Source: an uncultured Marinobacter sp. (GTDB lineage Bacteria > Pseudomonadota > Gammaproteobacteria > Pseudomonadales > Oleiphilaceae). From it: a stretch of 36,858 nucleotides of DNA. A program made the translations under genes and the position numbers. The stretch lies in NCBI GenBank assembly GCA_913057975.1, contig CAJXOQ010000016.1:1-36858 (forward strand), in the 5' to 3' direction. The notes beneath the pieces are model-generated. The model was not told the DNA's origin. It saw only the letters and a list, made by a program, of their open reading frames with translations, and searched no databases. Every line of letters begins with the position of its first letter. The first letter of the stretch is position 1. Below are positions 1-7,787 of this stretch, in pieces.

Positions 1-35
1 CGTCTCGTGGGCTCGGAGATGTGTATAAGAGACAG
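1..35. other. Untrimmed Nextera sequencing adapter (not genomic)
   Basis: Bases 2-35 match the Illumina Nextera read-2 adapter, ending in the 19-bp Tn5 mosaic end AGATGTGTATAAGAGACAG at 17-35. Base 1 (C) agrees with the last base of the i7 index seen at the other contig end. This is library-construction sequence. It should be trimmed and not read as a transposon end. Genomic sequence starts at 36. Confidence 0.98.
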
Positions 36-52
36 GTCTTCATAACACCAGC

Positions 53-775
53 ATGACCATTGAAGCCCGCAATATCAGCTTTCGCTACGGCGACAAGCCC
101 GTGCTCAAAGAGGTCAGCTTCGCGCTGACCTCTGGTCGTTTCCACGCTCTTCTGGGCCCCAATGGCGCCGGCAAGTCCACACTGTTTGGTTTGTTAACCC
201 GGCTTCTGGCGCTCCAACAAGGCGAACTCCTGCTGGCCGGTCAATCGTTGAAAAAACAGCCATCCGAGGCCATGCGCCAGATTGGTGTGGTGTTCCAGCA
301 GAACGCTCTGGATCTTGATTTGACCGTGCGCCAGAACCTGCAGTATCACGCCGCGCTGCACGGCTTATCTCGCAAAGAAGCCCGAACGAGGGGGGATCGC
401 GAGCTGGCTCGTTTTGAACTGCTGGAGCGCGCCAACGAACCCGTGCGCAAGCTCAATGGCGGCCACCGTCGGCGCGTGGAAATTGCCCGGGCCTTGCTTC
501 ACGAACCCTCTCTGCTACTCCTTGATGAACCCACTGTAGGCCTGGATGTGGCTAGTCGCAGAGCGCTCAACGAACATGTGCGCATTCTGTGCGACGAGGC
601 CCGCCTGACCGTGCTGTGGGCGACACACCTGATCGAGGAGGTGCAACAGGATGACCGGGTGTTGATCCTGCACCAGGGACAACTGCTGGCCGATGGCTCC
701 GGCAAGGACATTTGCAAAGCCGAAGGCACCCGGGACCTGGCAGAAACGTTTCACTCGCTGACGGGGGCAGGATAA
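53..775 (+). CDS. ABC transporter ATP-binding protein, PQQ/alcohol-catabolism-associated type
   Basis: This 240-residue protein is the ATPase of an ABC-2 type exporter. Walker A (GPNGAGKST) is at about residues 35-43, the signature is a variant LNGGH at about 134-138, Walker B (LLLLDEP) is at about 154-160 and the switch histidine (ATH) is at about 192. The sequence resembles the TIGR03864 family found beside PQQ-dependent alcohol dehydrogenases. That assignment is from memory of the family, not from a search. The gene is 2 nt from the permease and must act with it at the inner membrane; the substrate is unknown. Only 17 genomic bases precede the ATG, so the ribosome site and upstream partners cannot be judged. 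The adapter removes whatever came before. Confidence 0.88.
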   Translation: MTIEARNISFRYGDKPVLKEVSFALTSGRFHALLGPNGAGKSTLFGLLTRLLALQQGELLLAGQSLKKQPSEAMRQIGVVFQQNALDLDLTVRQNLQYHAALHGLSRKEARTRGDRELARFELLERANEPVRKLNGGHRRRVEIARALLHEPSLLLLDEPTVGLDVASRRALNEHVRILCDEARLTVLWATHLIEEVQQDDRVLILHQGQLLADGSGKDICKAEGTRDLAETFHSLTGAG

Positions 776-777
776 TC

Positions 778-1581
778 ATGAAAGCGGCCCATTACTGGCA
801 CTGTTTTGTCGGCATCCAGACGCGGGAGTGGTTGCGCTTCTGGCAACAACGCACTCGCTTCGCCAGTGCCCTGGTCCGGCCGCTTCTGTGGCTTGTGGTG
901 TTTGCCGCCGGCTTCCGGGCCGTGCTGGGCATCTCAATTATTCCGCCCTACCAGACCTACATCACCTACGAGACCTACATCGCCCCCGGACTGTGCGGGA
1001 TGATCATCCTGTTCAACAGCATGCAGGGGGCTCTGTCCATGGTGTATGACCGGGAACTGGGCAGCATGCGGGTTCTATTGATGAGCCCGTTGCCCCGCCC
1101 CTTCCTGCTGGTGACCAAGTTACTGGCGATGGGGGTGGTGTCGGTCGGGCAGGTGTATGTATTTTTGATGCTGGCATTGTTCGTAGATGTGGAGCCGCCA
1201 TTGTGGGGCTATCTGGCCATCTTGCCAGCCTTGATACTAACCAGCCTGATGTTGGGTGCACTGGGCCTGCTAATTGCCACCTGGATCAAGCAGCTGGAAA
1301 ACTTTGCGGGGGTGATGAACTTTGTCATTTTCCCGATGTTCTTCATGTCTTCGGCGCTGTACCCCCTGTGGAAAATGAACGAAGCCAGCCCCTGGCTGTA
1401 CTGGGTCTGCCAGTTCAATCCGTTCACCCACGCAGTGGAAGCGATCCGGTTTTCGCTGTATCTGGAGTGGAACCCCACCGCCTTCGGCATTACCGCCGGT
1501 GTAACGGTCGTGCTGGCGCTTTTGGCAACGGCGGGGTTTCGGCCGCAGAGGACCAAGATACTGGGGACAAAGCCTGCCTGA
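778..1581 (+). CDS. ABC-2 type permease, PedC-like
   Basis: This 267-residue integral membrane protein has about six hydrophobic segments, among them LVRPLLWLVVFAAGF, VSVGQVYVFLMLALFV, LTSLMLGALGLLIATW and a C-terminal VTVVLALLATAGF. It contains an ABC-2 membrane core with an RELGSMRVLLMSPLPRPFLL stretch typical of that family. It resembles the PedC-type permeases (TIGR03861) linked to aromatic and short-chain alcohol oxidation. The ATG at 778 was chosen because it lies 2 nt after the ATPase stop. A longer in-frame extension overlaps the ATPase and is unlikely. Export of a toxic alcohol or aldehyde intermediate, or of a cofactor, is inference only. Confidence 0.87.
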   Translation: MKAAHYWHCFVGIQTREWLRFWQQRTRFASALVRPLLWLVVFAAGFRAVLGISIIPPYQTYITYETYIAPGLCGMIILFNSMQGALSMVYDRELGSMRVLLMSPLPRPFLLVTKLLAMGVVSVGQVYVFLMLALFVDVEPPLWGYLAILPALILTSLMLGALGLLIATWIKQLENFAGVMNFVIFPMFFMSSALYPLWKMNEASPWLYWVCQFNPFTHAVEAIRFSLYLEWNPTAFGITAGVTVVLALLATAGFRPQRTKILGTKPA

Positions 1582-1604
1582 CCGAGAGGCATTCGGCAGG
1601 CAGG
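1573..1604. terminator. Hairpin between convergent genes, possible bidirectional terminator
   Basis: CCTGCCTG (1573-1580) pairs with CAGGCAGG (1597-1604), and CCGA (1582-1585) pairs with TCGG (1593-1596). The single A at 1581 is bulged and the loop is 7 nt. The stem includes the stop codon of the permease and lies before the end of the convergent lipoprotein gene. No U-tract follows on either strand, so intrinsic termination is uncertain. Confidence 0.4.
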
Positions 1605-1613
1605 GGTACCCGC

Positions 1614-2216
1614 TTACCAACCTTCCTTTGGTATGCCGTGTTCTTGGAGGTAGTCGCCGTGACGTTTTAGATAGCCTTTCGTGCGTTCCGTGAAGTCAGA
1701 AGGATCACCGTAGCCCTCTGATGCCTGCATACGCATCACCTCGATCTCGTTGCCGATCTGGTTCATGATCCAGACCACTACGGTGCCTCCAGGAGCTAAG
1801 CCTATGGCCATCGTGTGACGAGGCCCCGACCTCACGTCCACCTGGGTTTTGTAGCTCGCGGGCTCCCGCATACGATCTTGTAAGTCCGGCGGCACCTTGA
1901 TCAATTTGGCGTAGTACTTCTGTTCAGCAAAGGAGAACCAGTGAATAAAGATCAGCTCGGGGAAGGGCTCAAGTCCGTGGTGCGAACCACTGGGGCCGTT
2001 CGGGCCTTTCCAACAACAGGTAGCATAGCCGACAGGTGCACGCCAACTCCGTTCCCCGGTCTTCTCAAGGAACATATTCACACCCCATATATCATAATGT
2101 TCGGGAGCTACAACTTTTATACTCCAAGGGATATCTTCTTCAGTCGAGGTAGCGCAGCCACTCGCCAGTAGTGCTACGACGGCAATACTCACTATCCATG
2201 CCTTACGAATCATCAT
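1614..2216 (-). CDS. DUF2931 lipoprotein, predicted immunity protein
   Basis: This 200-residue predicted lipoprotein has an N-terminal hydrophobic segment ending in the lipobox LLASGC (Cys20). It should be anchored in the periplasm. The rest resembles the DUF2931 family (IFIHWFSFAEQKYY, then LPPD-like and DLQDRM stretches). DUF2931 lipoproteins are often encoded beside DUF2235/Tle1 phospholipase effectors as periplasmic immunity proteins. Its ATG overlaps the effector stop codon (ATGA at 2216-2213), and an AAGGAGG ribosome site lies inside the end of the effector gene, so translation is probably coupled. Two adjacent ATG codons (2216 and 2213) could start it. The immunity role is inferred from pairing and location, not shown directly. 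Confidence 0.8.
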   Translation of the reverse strand: MMIRKAWIVSIAVVALLASGCATSTEEDIPWSIKVVAPEHYDIWGVNMFLEKTGERSWRAPVGYATCCWKGPNGPSGSHHGLEPFPELIFIHWFSFAEQKYYAKLIKVPPDLQDRMREPASYKTQVDVRSGPRHTMAIGLAPGGTVVVWIMNQIGNEIEVMRMQASEGYGDPSDFTERTKGYLKRHGDYLQEHGIPKEGW

Positions 2217-4288
2217 TCTCCCTCCTTTTGGGGATACACAAGGCGCTCTCCAGAAGGTGCAGGTTCATGCGGAAAGATAACGCCCAGCTTCGCCGGAAAT
2301 CCCGCTATCTGGGACTCAATGCTGTTGTAGTTTGCCGAATAATGGATGTAGCGCTGAAGCAATAACTCCAAGTCCCTTGACTCAAGTGAAGGTTCGTCTT
2401 TGCCCTGAACAACCTGCGCCAGAATTTGTTGCAGAACAGGTTCCAGTTCACCCGGCACCGATACAGTCTCGTCAGTGGGATCAATTTCACCTAGAGGTAA
2501 CTCCTTCTCGACCGCCAAACGATGCATCAAACGTAAAGCCACTCTCGAATACTCGCCGCGCACCTGACGCAACATCCGCAACACCAGTTCTAACCGACCA
2601 TCCGGTGCCGGATGGTCGTAACCTTGGGCGACAATTTCCAGACGAGCAGGTCCTTCTGAGCCCAGATTCTGCGGCCAAGCCTGCAATTGATCCGACTGAC
2701 GTACCGGCAAACTATAGGAACCAATCCAGCCTTGGGCTGCCACCTGATGCCGTTGAGCATCAAGGTTATCCCACTGTGCAGTCTTCTCCGGCCACTGCAG
2801 TCGGTTTTGGGGCACTTGCAGCATCGGACTCAGGAGAGCCTCTTCCCGCTGGCTGTCGCCATACCCACCTCCTATGTCGGAGTGGACACCCGGCAGGGTG
2901 ATCTCCCGAAAGTTGGCTGGGAGGGAGCCGTCTCGGCTTCTTACACTGTTAAGCGCGAAGTTTTTACGATGCTCATGGGCGGCAGTTAGATGCACCACTT
3001 GGCCAACCTTGGCAGGCTCCAGATAGAGCTTCACGGGATAATTTCGGTCGTTGTAAGCCGACAGGTCACCAAACGCTGGGTTGACGATGGCGGCGACAGA
3101 GTCGAACAGTCCTACGAAACGGATATCCACCTGCGCCGGCCAGAGGATACCATTCTCCACAAACAGCCTTGCCAGCAGGCCGTTTGTTCCCTGATTGATC
3201 TCGTGGACCGCGTGGCGGGCCGCCGCTGCTCCTCGGCTGAAGCCGAAAAGATCGAGGGTCAATCTGTCGATGGTTTGTCCTCTCAAGTCTTCTTTCACTC
3301 GCAACGCCAGTCTTGAAAAGGCGTAGTCGACTTGCTGAATGACTCCGGCTTCCCCCATACCTGTGGCGGCGCCGTACCATTTATCGTCATCCGCTGTCTT
3401 TGTGCCCGCGCCAGGGGCGTAGACCTGCCGCCGATAGATTATCTTTTGCTCGGACTCCACTTTACCTTCTAAATATAGATCTCGCAGTTTCGCCACATTG
3501 GTAACCGCATTGCCATAACTGCCACCCATCAACATCGATAGCCGCCACTCACACTCCTCCCGACTAATATCGTCGTTCTCATAGGGAATCAGACAATCCC
3601 GCTCCAGCTGCTCGGCAAACGAGCGTGCATTGGCAGCGTTGTTCATGGTGCCGTCGGTAAATATCCCGACTTCCAGATGTACTTTGGGAGGAACAGCCTT
3701 GGAGGAATCTGTTTTCTCGGCGGCCAGTGCTGCCGCAGCACTCAGCGATGCCACTGAAGCAGAGGCTCCCAGCGGCAGGCTCAATCGATGATCTTCCGCC
3801 CCGTCTTGCGACTCACGCTCAGATCTCCGCCATTGACGATAATTCGCCGAGAACAACCCTACACCCAACCCACCAATGCCTTGGGGATGATACTGGCGCA
3901 GTTGTTCAGGGGTAATGTCGCAGGCATTCAGCTCTGCTACGCCTTTTTGGATGGCATAAGGTGAGTTCATTCCGCCACTGCGTAACCTCCAGCGTCCTCC
4001 CGCGGGCAGGCTATCGTCTGGCAGCCAGCTCACGACGGGAGAAAGGGGCCGGCCGGACCCGGTATAGACAAGCATCAGCCTGTTATCGCTGACTGCCCGG
4101 CAGACGGTTTCGGTCAGATGATGGCCGCTGCGGGTTTGGGGCCCGAACGCCGATTCCATGCGCGCGCGGACACTGCCATCGTCCTGGATAACGCGCCTAG
4201 CCATACTGGTGGCGATAAAGGGGGATTCAATGCGGGGAAGGTGGTAGGCCTTCAGGTCCCAAACCGGGACCAGGTCCATAAAGCCCAT
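2213..4288 (-). CDS. Tle1-like (DUF2235) phospholipase, predicted type VI secretion effector
   Basis: This 691-residue protein has a DUF2235 alpha/beta-hydrolase domain from about residue 200. It shows FTDGTMNN (about 210-217), the nucleophile elbow GFSRG with Ser351, a GLFD segment with candidate Asp396, and GVHSDIGGGY with candidate His469. Together these match the Ser-Asp-His triad of Tle1 lipases, which hydrolyse membrane phospholipids in a target cell. The first 190 or so residues show no domain I recognise and end in an Ala/Ser-rich stretch (about 174-192). The start is the ATG at 4288: AAGGAG lies 8 nt upstream, whereas the GTG at 4297 abuts that site. No VgrG, PAAR or T6SS structural gene is in the window, so the secretion route is inferred. 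Confidence 0.86.
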   Translation of the reverse strand: MGFMDLVPVWDLKAYHLPRIESPFIATSMARRVIQDDGSVRARMESAFGPQTRSGHHLTETVCRAVSDNRLMLVYTGSGRPLSPVVSWLPDDSLPAGGRWRLRSGGMNSPYAIQKGVAELNACDITPEQLRQYHPQGIGGLGVGLFSANYRQWRRSERESQDGAEDHRLSLPLGASASVASLSAAAALAAEKTDSSKAVPPKVHLEVGIFTDGTMNNAANARSFAEQLERDCLIPYENDDISREECEWRLSMLMGGSYGNAVTNVAKLRDLYLEGKVESEQKIIYRRQVYAPGAGTKTADDDKWYGAATGMGEAGVIQQVDYAFSRLALRVKEDLRGQTIDRLTLDLFGFSRGAAAARHAVHEINQGTNGLLARLFVENGILWPAQVDIRFVGLFDSVAAIVNPAFGDLSAYNDRNYPVKLYLEPAKVGQVVHLTAAHEHRKNFALNSVRSRDGSLPANFREITLPGVHSDIGGGYGDSQREEALLSPMLQVPQNRLQWPEKTAQWDNLDAQRHQVAAQGWIGSYSLPVRQSDQLQAWPQNLGSEGPARLEIVAQGYDHPAPDGRLELVLRMLRQVRGEYSRVALRLMHRLAVEKELPLGEIDPTDETVSVPGELEPVLQQILAQVVQGKDEPSLESRDLELLLQRYIHYSANYNSIESQIAGFPAKLGVIFPHEPAPSGERLVYPQKEGE

Positions 4289-4379
4289 CGTCAGCACTCC
4301 TTGTTGACGGTAAAAGACAGGCTGACCATGTTAGCCGAAGTTTCACGAAGGCAACAATTCGAGTGTCACGTTTATGTCA

Positions 4380-5054
4380 CTAAACCAGGTCCACGTCCTC
4401 CGCATCTCGCAACTTATCAAGAAGATTGCTGATCAAGCGGGGCTCACCAATGGCATCGTCCCACTGCAACTGCGCTGGACTACCATCCAGATACCATAGA
4501 CGGTTCGCCAGAGTCTCGGCATCGCGCCCATCATGGGTTACGCAAATCATGGCCATGCTGGCATTGGCGTCCATGATGCCAGCAATCAGTGTTTTTAGTT
4601 CTCCCGCCTTTACCGGATCAAGCGAAGCGAAGGGCTCATCAAGCAACAACAAATCCGGTTTAACCGCCAGGCAACGTGCGAGTGCGGCTCGTCGAGCCAT
4701 GCCGATGGAAAGCTGGTCCGGCAGGTAGTGACCGTATCCGGCAAGGCCCACCTGGCCCAGAACGATTTCAGCCTCCTCATCACTCGCCCCTACAAGCTGG
4801 AGGTTGGCATTCAGGGTTCGCCAGGGCAGCAATCGGTGTTCCTGGAACAGGTAGCCAACCCGCAGTGTCTCGCGGCCAATAATGGCACCCTGCGGGAGTG
4901 CTATGTCGAGCCCGGCGATGGCGTTCAACAGGGTGGTTTTGCCAATACCGGACGGCCCTAACAGGCAGATGCGATCGCCCCGCTCAATGGTGGCGAAGAC
5001 CTCACCCAATACGGGTTTGCCAAAACTGCGCCCGGCGATTTGTAGCTCAAGCAT
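4380..5054 (-). CDS. NitT/TauT-type ABC importer, ATP-binding subunit
   Basis: This 224-residue ATPase resembles the SsuB/TauB/NrtD group. Walker A (GPSGIGKTT) is at residues 33-41, the Q-loop is Gln71, Walker B (LLLLDEP) is at 135-141 with FASLD next, and the switch region is VTHD (His174). The signature reads LSIGM (115-119) where LSGGM or LSGGQ is usual, a change that may matter for ATP hydrolysis. The start is the ATG at 5054, overlapping the permease stop by 8 nt; a longer frame would run far into the permease gene. It is the last gene of a three-gene operon (binding protein, permease, ATPase). The substrate is not readable from sequence. Confidence 0.9.
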   Translation of the reverse strand: MLELQIAGRSFGKPVLGEVFATIERGDRICLLGPSGIGKTTLLNAIAGLDIALPQGAIIGRETLRVGYLFQEHRLLPWRTLNANLQLVGASDEEAEIVLGQVGLAGYGHYLPDQLSIGMARRAALARCLAVKPDLLLLDEPFASLDPVKAGELKTLIAGIMDANASMAMICVTHDGRDAETLANRLWYLDGSPAQLQWDDAIGEPRLISNLLDKLRDAEDVDLV

Positions 5055-5823
5055 GGGCGGCCTCCGGCTGACGCCAGCGACTGGAGCGGCGTTCAAGGGG
5101 CTGCAGGATGGCCAACTCGATGAGTTGCACCACGGCGATAAAGGCCAGACTGTAGGCGAGGATGGAAGCCACATCGAACACCTGAAAGGCCATGTGTAAC
5201 TGGAAACCGACACCACTGGAACGACCCAGCAGTTCGACCACCAGCACGATTTTCCAGATTAGAGCCAAGCCACCACGCGTAGCCGCCATCAGATAGGGAA
5301 ACAGTTGTGGTACCCAGACCTCACGAAACCGTTGCCAGCGGGTGAACTCGTAGACGGTGGCCATTTCCTCCAGCCGGTAGTCGAGGCTGCGGGCCCCTTC
5401 CCGAACCGTCACCGCCACATTGGGGACCTTATTGATCACCACCGCCATCACCGCTGCCACTTCGACCAGGCCAAACCAGACATACATCAAGATGATGGTT
5501 ACCAGCGCGGGCAGGTTGAGAAGCAGGACCAGCAAAGGATCGAACAGCGCATTGGTAGTTTGGGAGCGCCCCATAGCAATGCCGATCCCGGTACCGAGCA
5601 GCATGGCCAATGCAAAGGCCACCACCACACGCGCTAGTGTGGCACCAAGGTGGTGCCATAGGGCTCCGGATTCGGATTCCTGCATCAGGGAATCTAAAAC
5701 GTCGAGGGGAGTCGGCAGCAAGGGGGACTTGATCACCCAGGCAACCGCCGCCCAGAAAAAGACGAGAGACGGCAACACCACCCAGTAACTCCAGGCCGGA
5801 GGGCGGCCGGAGAAGGCGCTCAC
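5047..5823 (-). CDS. NitT/TauT-type ABC importer, permease subunit
   Basis: This 258-residue permease of the BPD_transp_1 fold has about six membrane segments, including YWVVLPSLVFFWAAVAWVI, VVVAFALAMLLGTGIGIAMG and ILAYSLAFIAVVQLIELAIL. The cytoplasmic EAA-type loop near residues 143-170 (REGARSLDYRLEEMA) contacts the ATPase in this family. It probably imports a small organic anion or sulfonate-like compound, but the family is broad. It starts with GTG at 5823, overlapping the binding-protein stop as GTGA. The tight packing points to one transcript with both neighbours. Confidence 0.9.
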   Translation of the reverse strand: MSAFSGRPPAWSYWVVLPSLVFFWAAVAWVIKSPLLPTPLDVLDSLMQESESGALWHHLGATLARVVVAFALAMLLGTGIGIAMGRSQTTNALFDPLLVLLLNLPALVTIILMYVWFGLVEVAAVMAVVINKVPNVAVTVREGARSLDYRLEEMATVYEFTRWQRFREVWVPQLFPYLMAATRGGLALIWKIVLVVELLGRSSGVGFQLHMAFQVFDVASILAYSLAFIAVVQLIELAILQPLERRSSRWRQPEAAHA

Positions 5824-6839
5824 GGTTGGCCCCGGTGGAACAGGTCGGCGGGCATACGATTGTCAGGATTGGCACCGGTGAGCGCCAGCAGACGATGCAG
5901 GTCCGCAATGCGCTGGTCCGTTAGCGGTAATGGTACGCCTGCCACAAATCCTTTCCGCAGCGATTGAAACACAGCGTCGTCAGGCTCACCCATCAGTGGC
6001 CGCAAGCGTTGCCAGAACCTTTCGCTATCCGAGAGCTCTTTCTTGGCCTGCTGCAAAGATCTGGCAAATCGGTCCATCAATCCGCGATGGTCGTCCGCCC
6101 AATCAGCCGGGAAAACATACCCCAGAACCGGCAAATTTCGGTCCAGTTTGATAGCGGCCAGAAGGTCCGACATTCTGAACGCCGAGCGCCAGCCACCCTC
6201 ACCTGTCAGGCGTGCCGCAAAATGCCAGTAGGTAATGATGACATCCACTTGGCTCCGCCTCAGGGCCTGGCTCAGCAGCGGTGGAGCGGCAAACTGCACC
6301 TCGGCAGATTCGGCAAGCTTGATCCCTTGCTGCTCGGCAACCTTTTGCAACAGTATCCAGCCCTTGCTGTCCGGCCCGCCTGCAACGCCGATACGCGTGC
6401 CGGCCAGATCGGCCACGGCGTGTATATCGGAGTCTTCAGCCACCACGATATCGCCAATCTGGGATGAAAACGGTACGTAAAGGTGAGGCGCTCCGTCCTC
6501 AAAACGGGCCTGAGCCCAAAGCAGGTCGGCTACGGCCCCGTTGACGGAGCCACTGGTTACCGCCAGGCGGGACGCTGGCAGGTTGGCCACCAGGGTGAGG
6601 TCCAACCGGTAGCCGTTCTTCCGGTCCAGCCTCCGGTGAAGTATATGGTCCAACTCCCAGTGAGCAGTGCCGAACTGCAACACACTGACGGACAACACAG
6701 GCAAGGGTTGGTTATCGCTGGCAATAGCTGACCCGGGTTGCGCAAAAACCAACCACACGATGGCCATAGCCATCCAGGCAGCGCGGACAGCGGCAACGGG
6801 AAATACGGGATCAGGCATTGTTATGGTTTGTTGGCTCAT
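5820..6839 (-). CDS. NitT/TauT-type ABC importer, periplasmic substrate-binding protein
   Basis: This 339-residue protein has an N-terminal hydrophobic segment (AAWMAMAIVWLVFAQPG) and a likely signal-peptidase site after SAIA (about residue 40). The remainder has the periplasmic-binding fold of NMT1/SsuA-like proteins: FGTAHWELDHI near the start, DLAGTRIGVAGG in the middle and a conserved VDVIITYWHFAARL stretch. The start is uncertain. The ATG at 6839 has GGAGGG directly against it, so spacing is too short to be ideal; the ATG at 6818 would still keep the signal peptide. Codons upstream to 6917 are probably not translated. The gene is divergent from the response regulator at 7010, so the shared region may control both. 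The ligand is unknown. Confidence 0.85.
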   Translation of the reverse strand: MSQQTITMPDPVFPVAAVRAAWMAMAIVWLVFAQPGSAIASDNQPLPVLSVSVLQFGTAHWELDHILHRRLDRKNGYRLDLTLVANLPASRLAVTSGSVNGAVADLLWAQARFEDGAPHLYVPFSSQIGDIVVAEDSDIHAVADLAGTRIGVAGGPDSKGWILLQKVAEQQGIKLAESAEVQFAAPPLLSQALRRSQVDVIITYWHFAARLTGEGGWRSAFRMSDLLAAIKLDRNLPVLGYVFPADWADDHRGLMDRFARSLQQAKKELSDSERFWQRLRPLMGEPDDAVFQSLRKGFVAGVPLPLTDQRIADLHRLLALTGANPDNRMPADLFHRGQP

Positions 6840-6912
6840 CCCTCCACGATACGAAGCCCGCCAGCCGGCAAGAATAGTACTTTGGTGCCTGTTTTTTGGT
6901 GCGATGGTCGCA

Positions 6913-6941
6913 TTCAACCCAAGACGAGGATAGCGTGTAAT
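6913..6941 (+). promoter_or_regulatory. Candidate sigma-70 promoter for the response regulator gene
   Basis: TTCAAC (6913-6918) and TGTAAT (6936-6941) are separated by 17 bp. They lie 68 nt upstream of the chosen start of the response regulator and in the divergent region shared with the importer operon. Both hexamers are imperfect, so this is only a candidate. Confidence 0.35.
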
Positions 6942-7009
6942 GCAATCATCACAATAATAACCAGAGGATCACACCCCACTTGGGAGATCCCCTGTCCCAG
7001 GAGGCCGCC

Positions 7010-7783
7010 ATGCTGAATGAGCCCGATGCCACACTCTCTCCCGAAAAGCGCTATGATGTCCCGAAAACCGTCCCTGATAACGACAACAAACCGGTGGAAC
7101 CAGTGATGGAGCCAACCTACAAAATATTGATCGCCGACGACCACCCGCTGTTTCGTGAGGCCATCAGCAGCGTGATATCGACCGGTTTTGACGGCAGTAC
7201 GATCATTGAAACTGCCGACCTCGATAGCGCCCTGGACATTACCCGCGAAAACGATGATCTGGATCTGATCCTGCTGGATCTGAACATGCCGGGAATGCAC
7301 GGTTTGAACGGTCTGATTACCTTGCGAAACGAAGCGCCAACCATCCCGGTGGTCATTGTATCGGCGGAGGAAGACAAGCAGGTGGTGTTGCAGGCCATTA
7401 CCTACGGCGCCTGCGGTTTCATTACCAAATCTTCTCCCCGCGCCCAGATGACGGACGCCATTCAGCAGATCCTCAACGGCAATGTCTATTTGCCTTCCGA
7501 CATTATCCGTACCGGCAAGGAAAGCACCCATCGCCGCAGCCGTCATGAGGACAACCCGATTTCACCAGAGCTGCTGAACTCCCTGACCCGCCGCCAGTTG
7601 TTGGTACTGGAGCGTATGTCCAAAGGGGAATCCAATAAGCAGATTGCGTACAACCTGAACATTGCAGAGACCACGGTAAAAGCCCACGTCTCGGCGATTC
7701 TTCGTAAGCTGGGGGTTCACAACCGGGTGCAGGCGATTCTGTCGGCCAGCGACGTGGATTTCAGTCAGTATTTGAAGCGGTAG
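7010..7783 (+). CDS. LuxR/NarL-family response regulator, ErbR/AgmR-like
   Basis: This 257-residue two-component regulator has a receiver domain at about residues 36-150, with acidic pocket ADD, phospho-acceptor Asp90 in [10 protein letters not shown] and switch Lys140 in FITK. A LuxR-type helix-turn-helix follows at about 196-245 ([20 protein letters not shown]). The start is the ATG at 7010, where AGGAGG (6999-7004) sits 5 nt upstream. That gives a 36-residue acidic lead-in before the receiver; an internal start at 7106 would remove it. Position beside the NahK and NosP genes, with a PQQ-type exporter nearby, matches the order in Pseudomonas where ErbR controls ethanol oxidation genes. That regulon is inferred by analogy. 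Confidence 0.9.
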   Translation: MLNEPDATLSPEKRYDVPKTVPDNDNKPVEPVMEPTYKILIADDHPLFREAISSVISTGFDGSTIIETADLDSALDITRENDDLDLILLDLNMPGMHGLNGLITLRNEAPTIPVVIVSAEEDKQVVLQAITYGACGFITKSSPRAQMTDAIQQILNGNVYLPSDIIRTGKESTHRRSRHEDNPISPELLNSLTRRQLLVLERMSKGESNKQIAYNLNIAETTVKAHVSAILRKLGVHNRVQAILSASDVDFSQYLKR

Positions 7784-7787
7784 GAGA

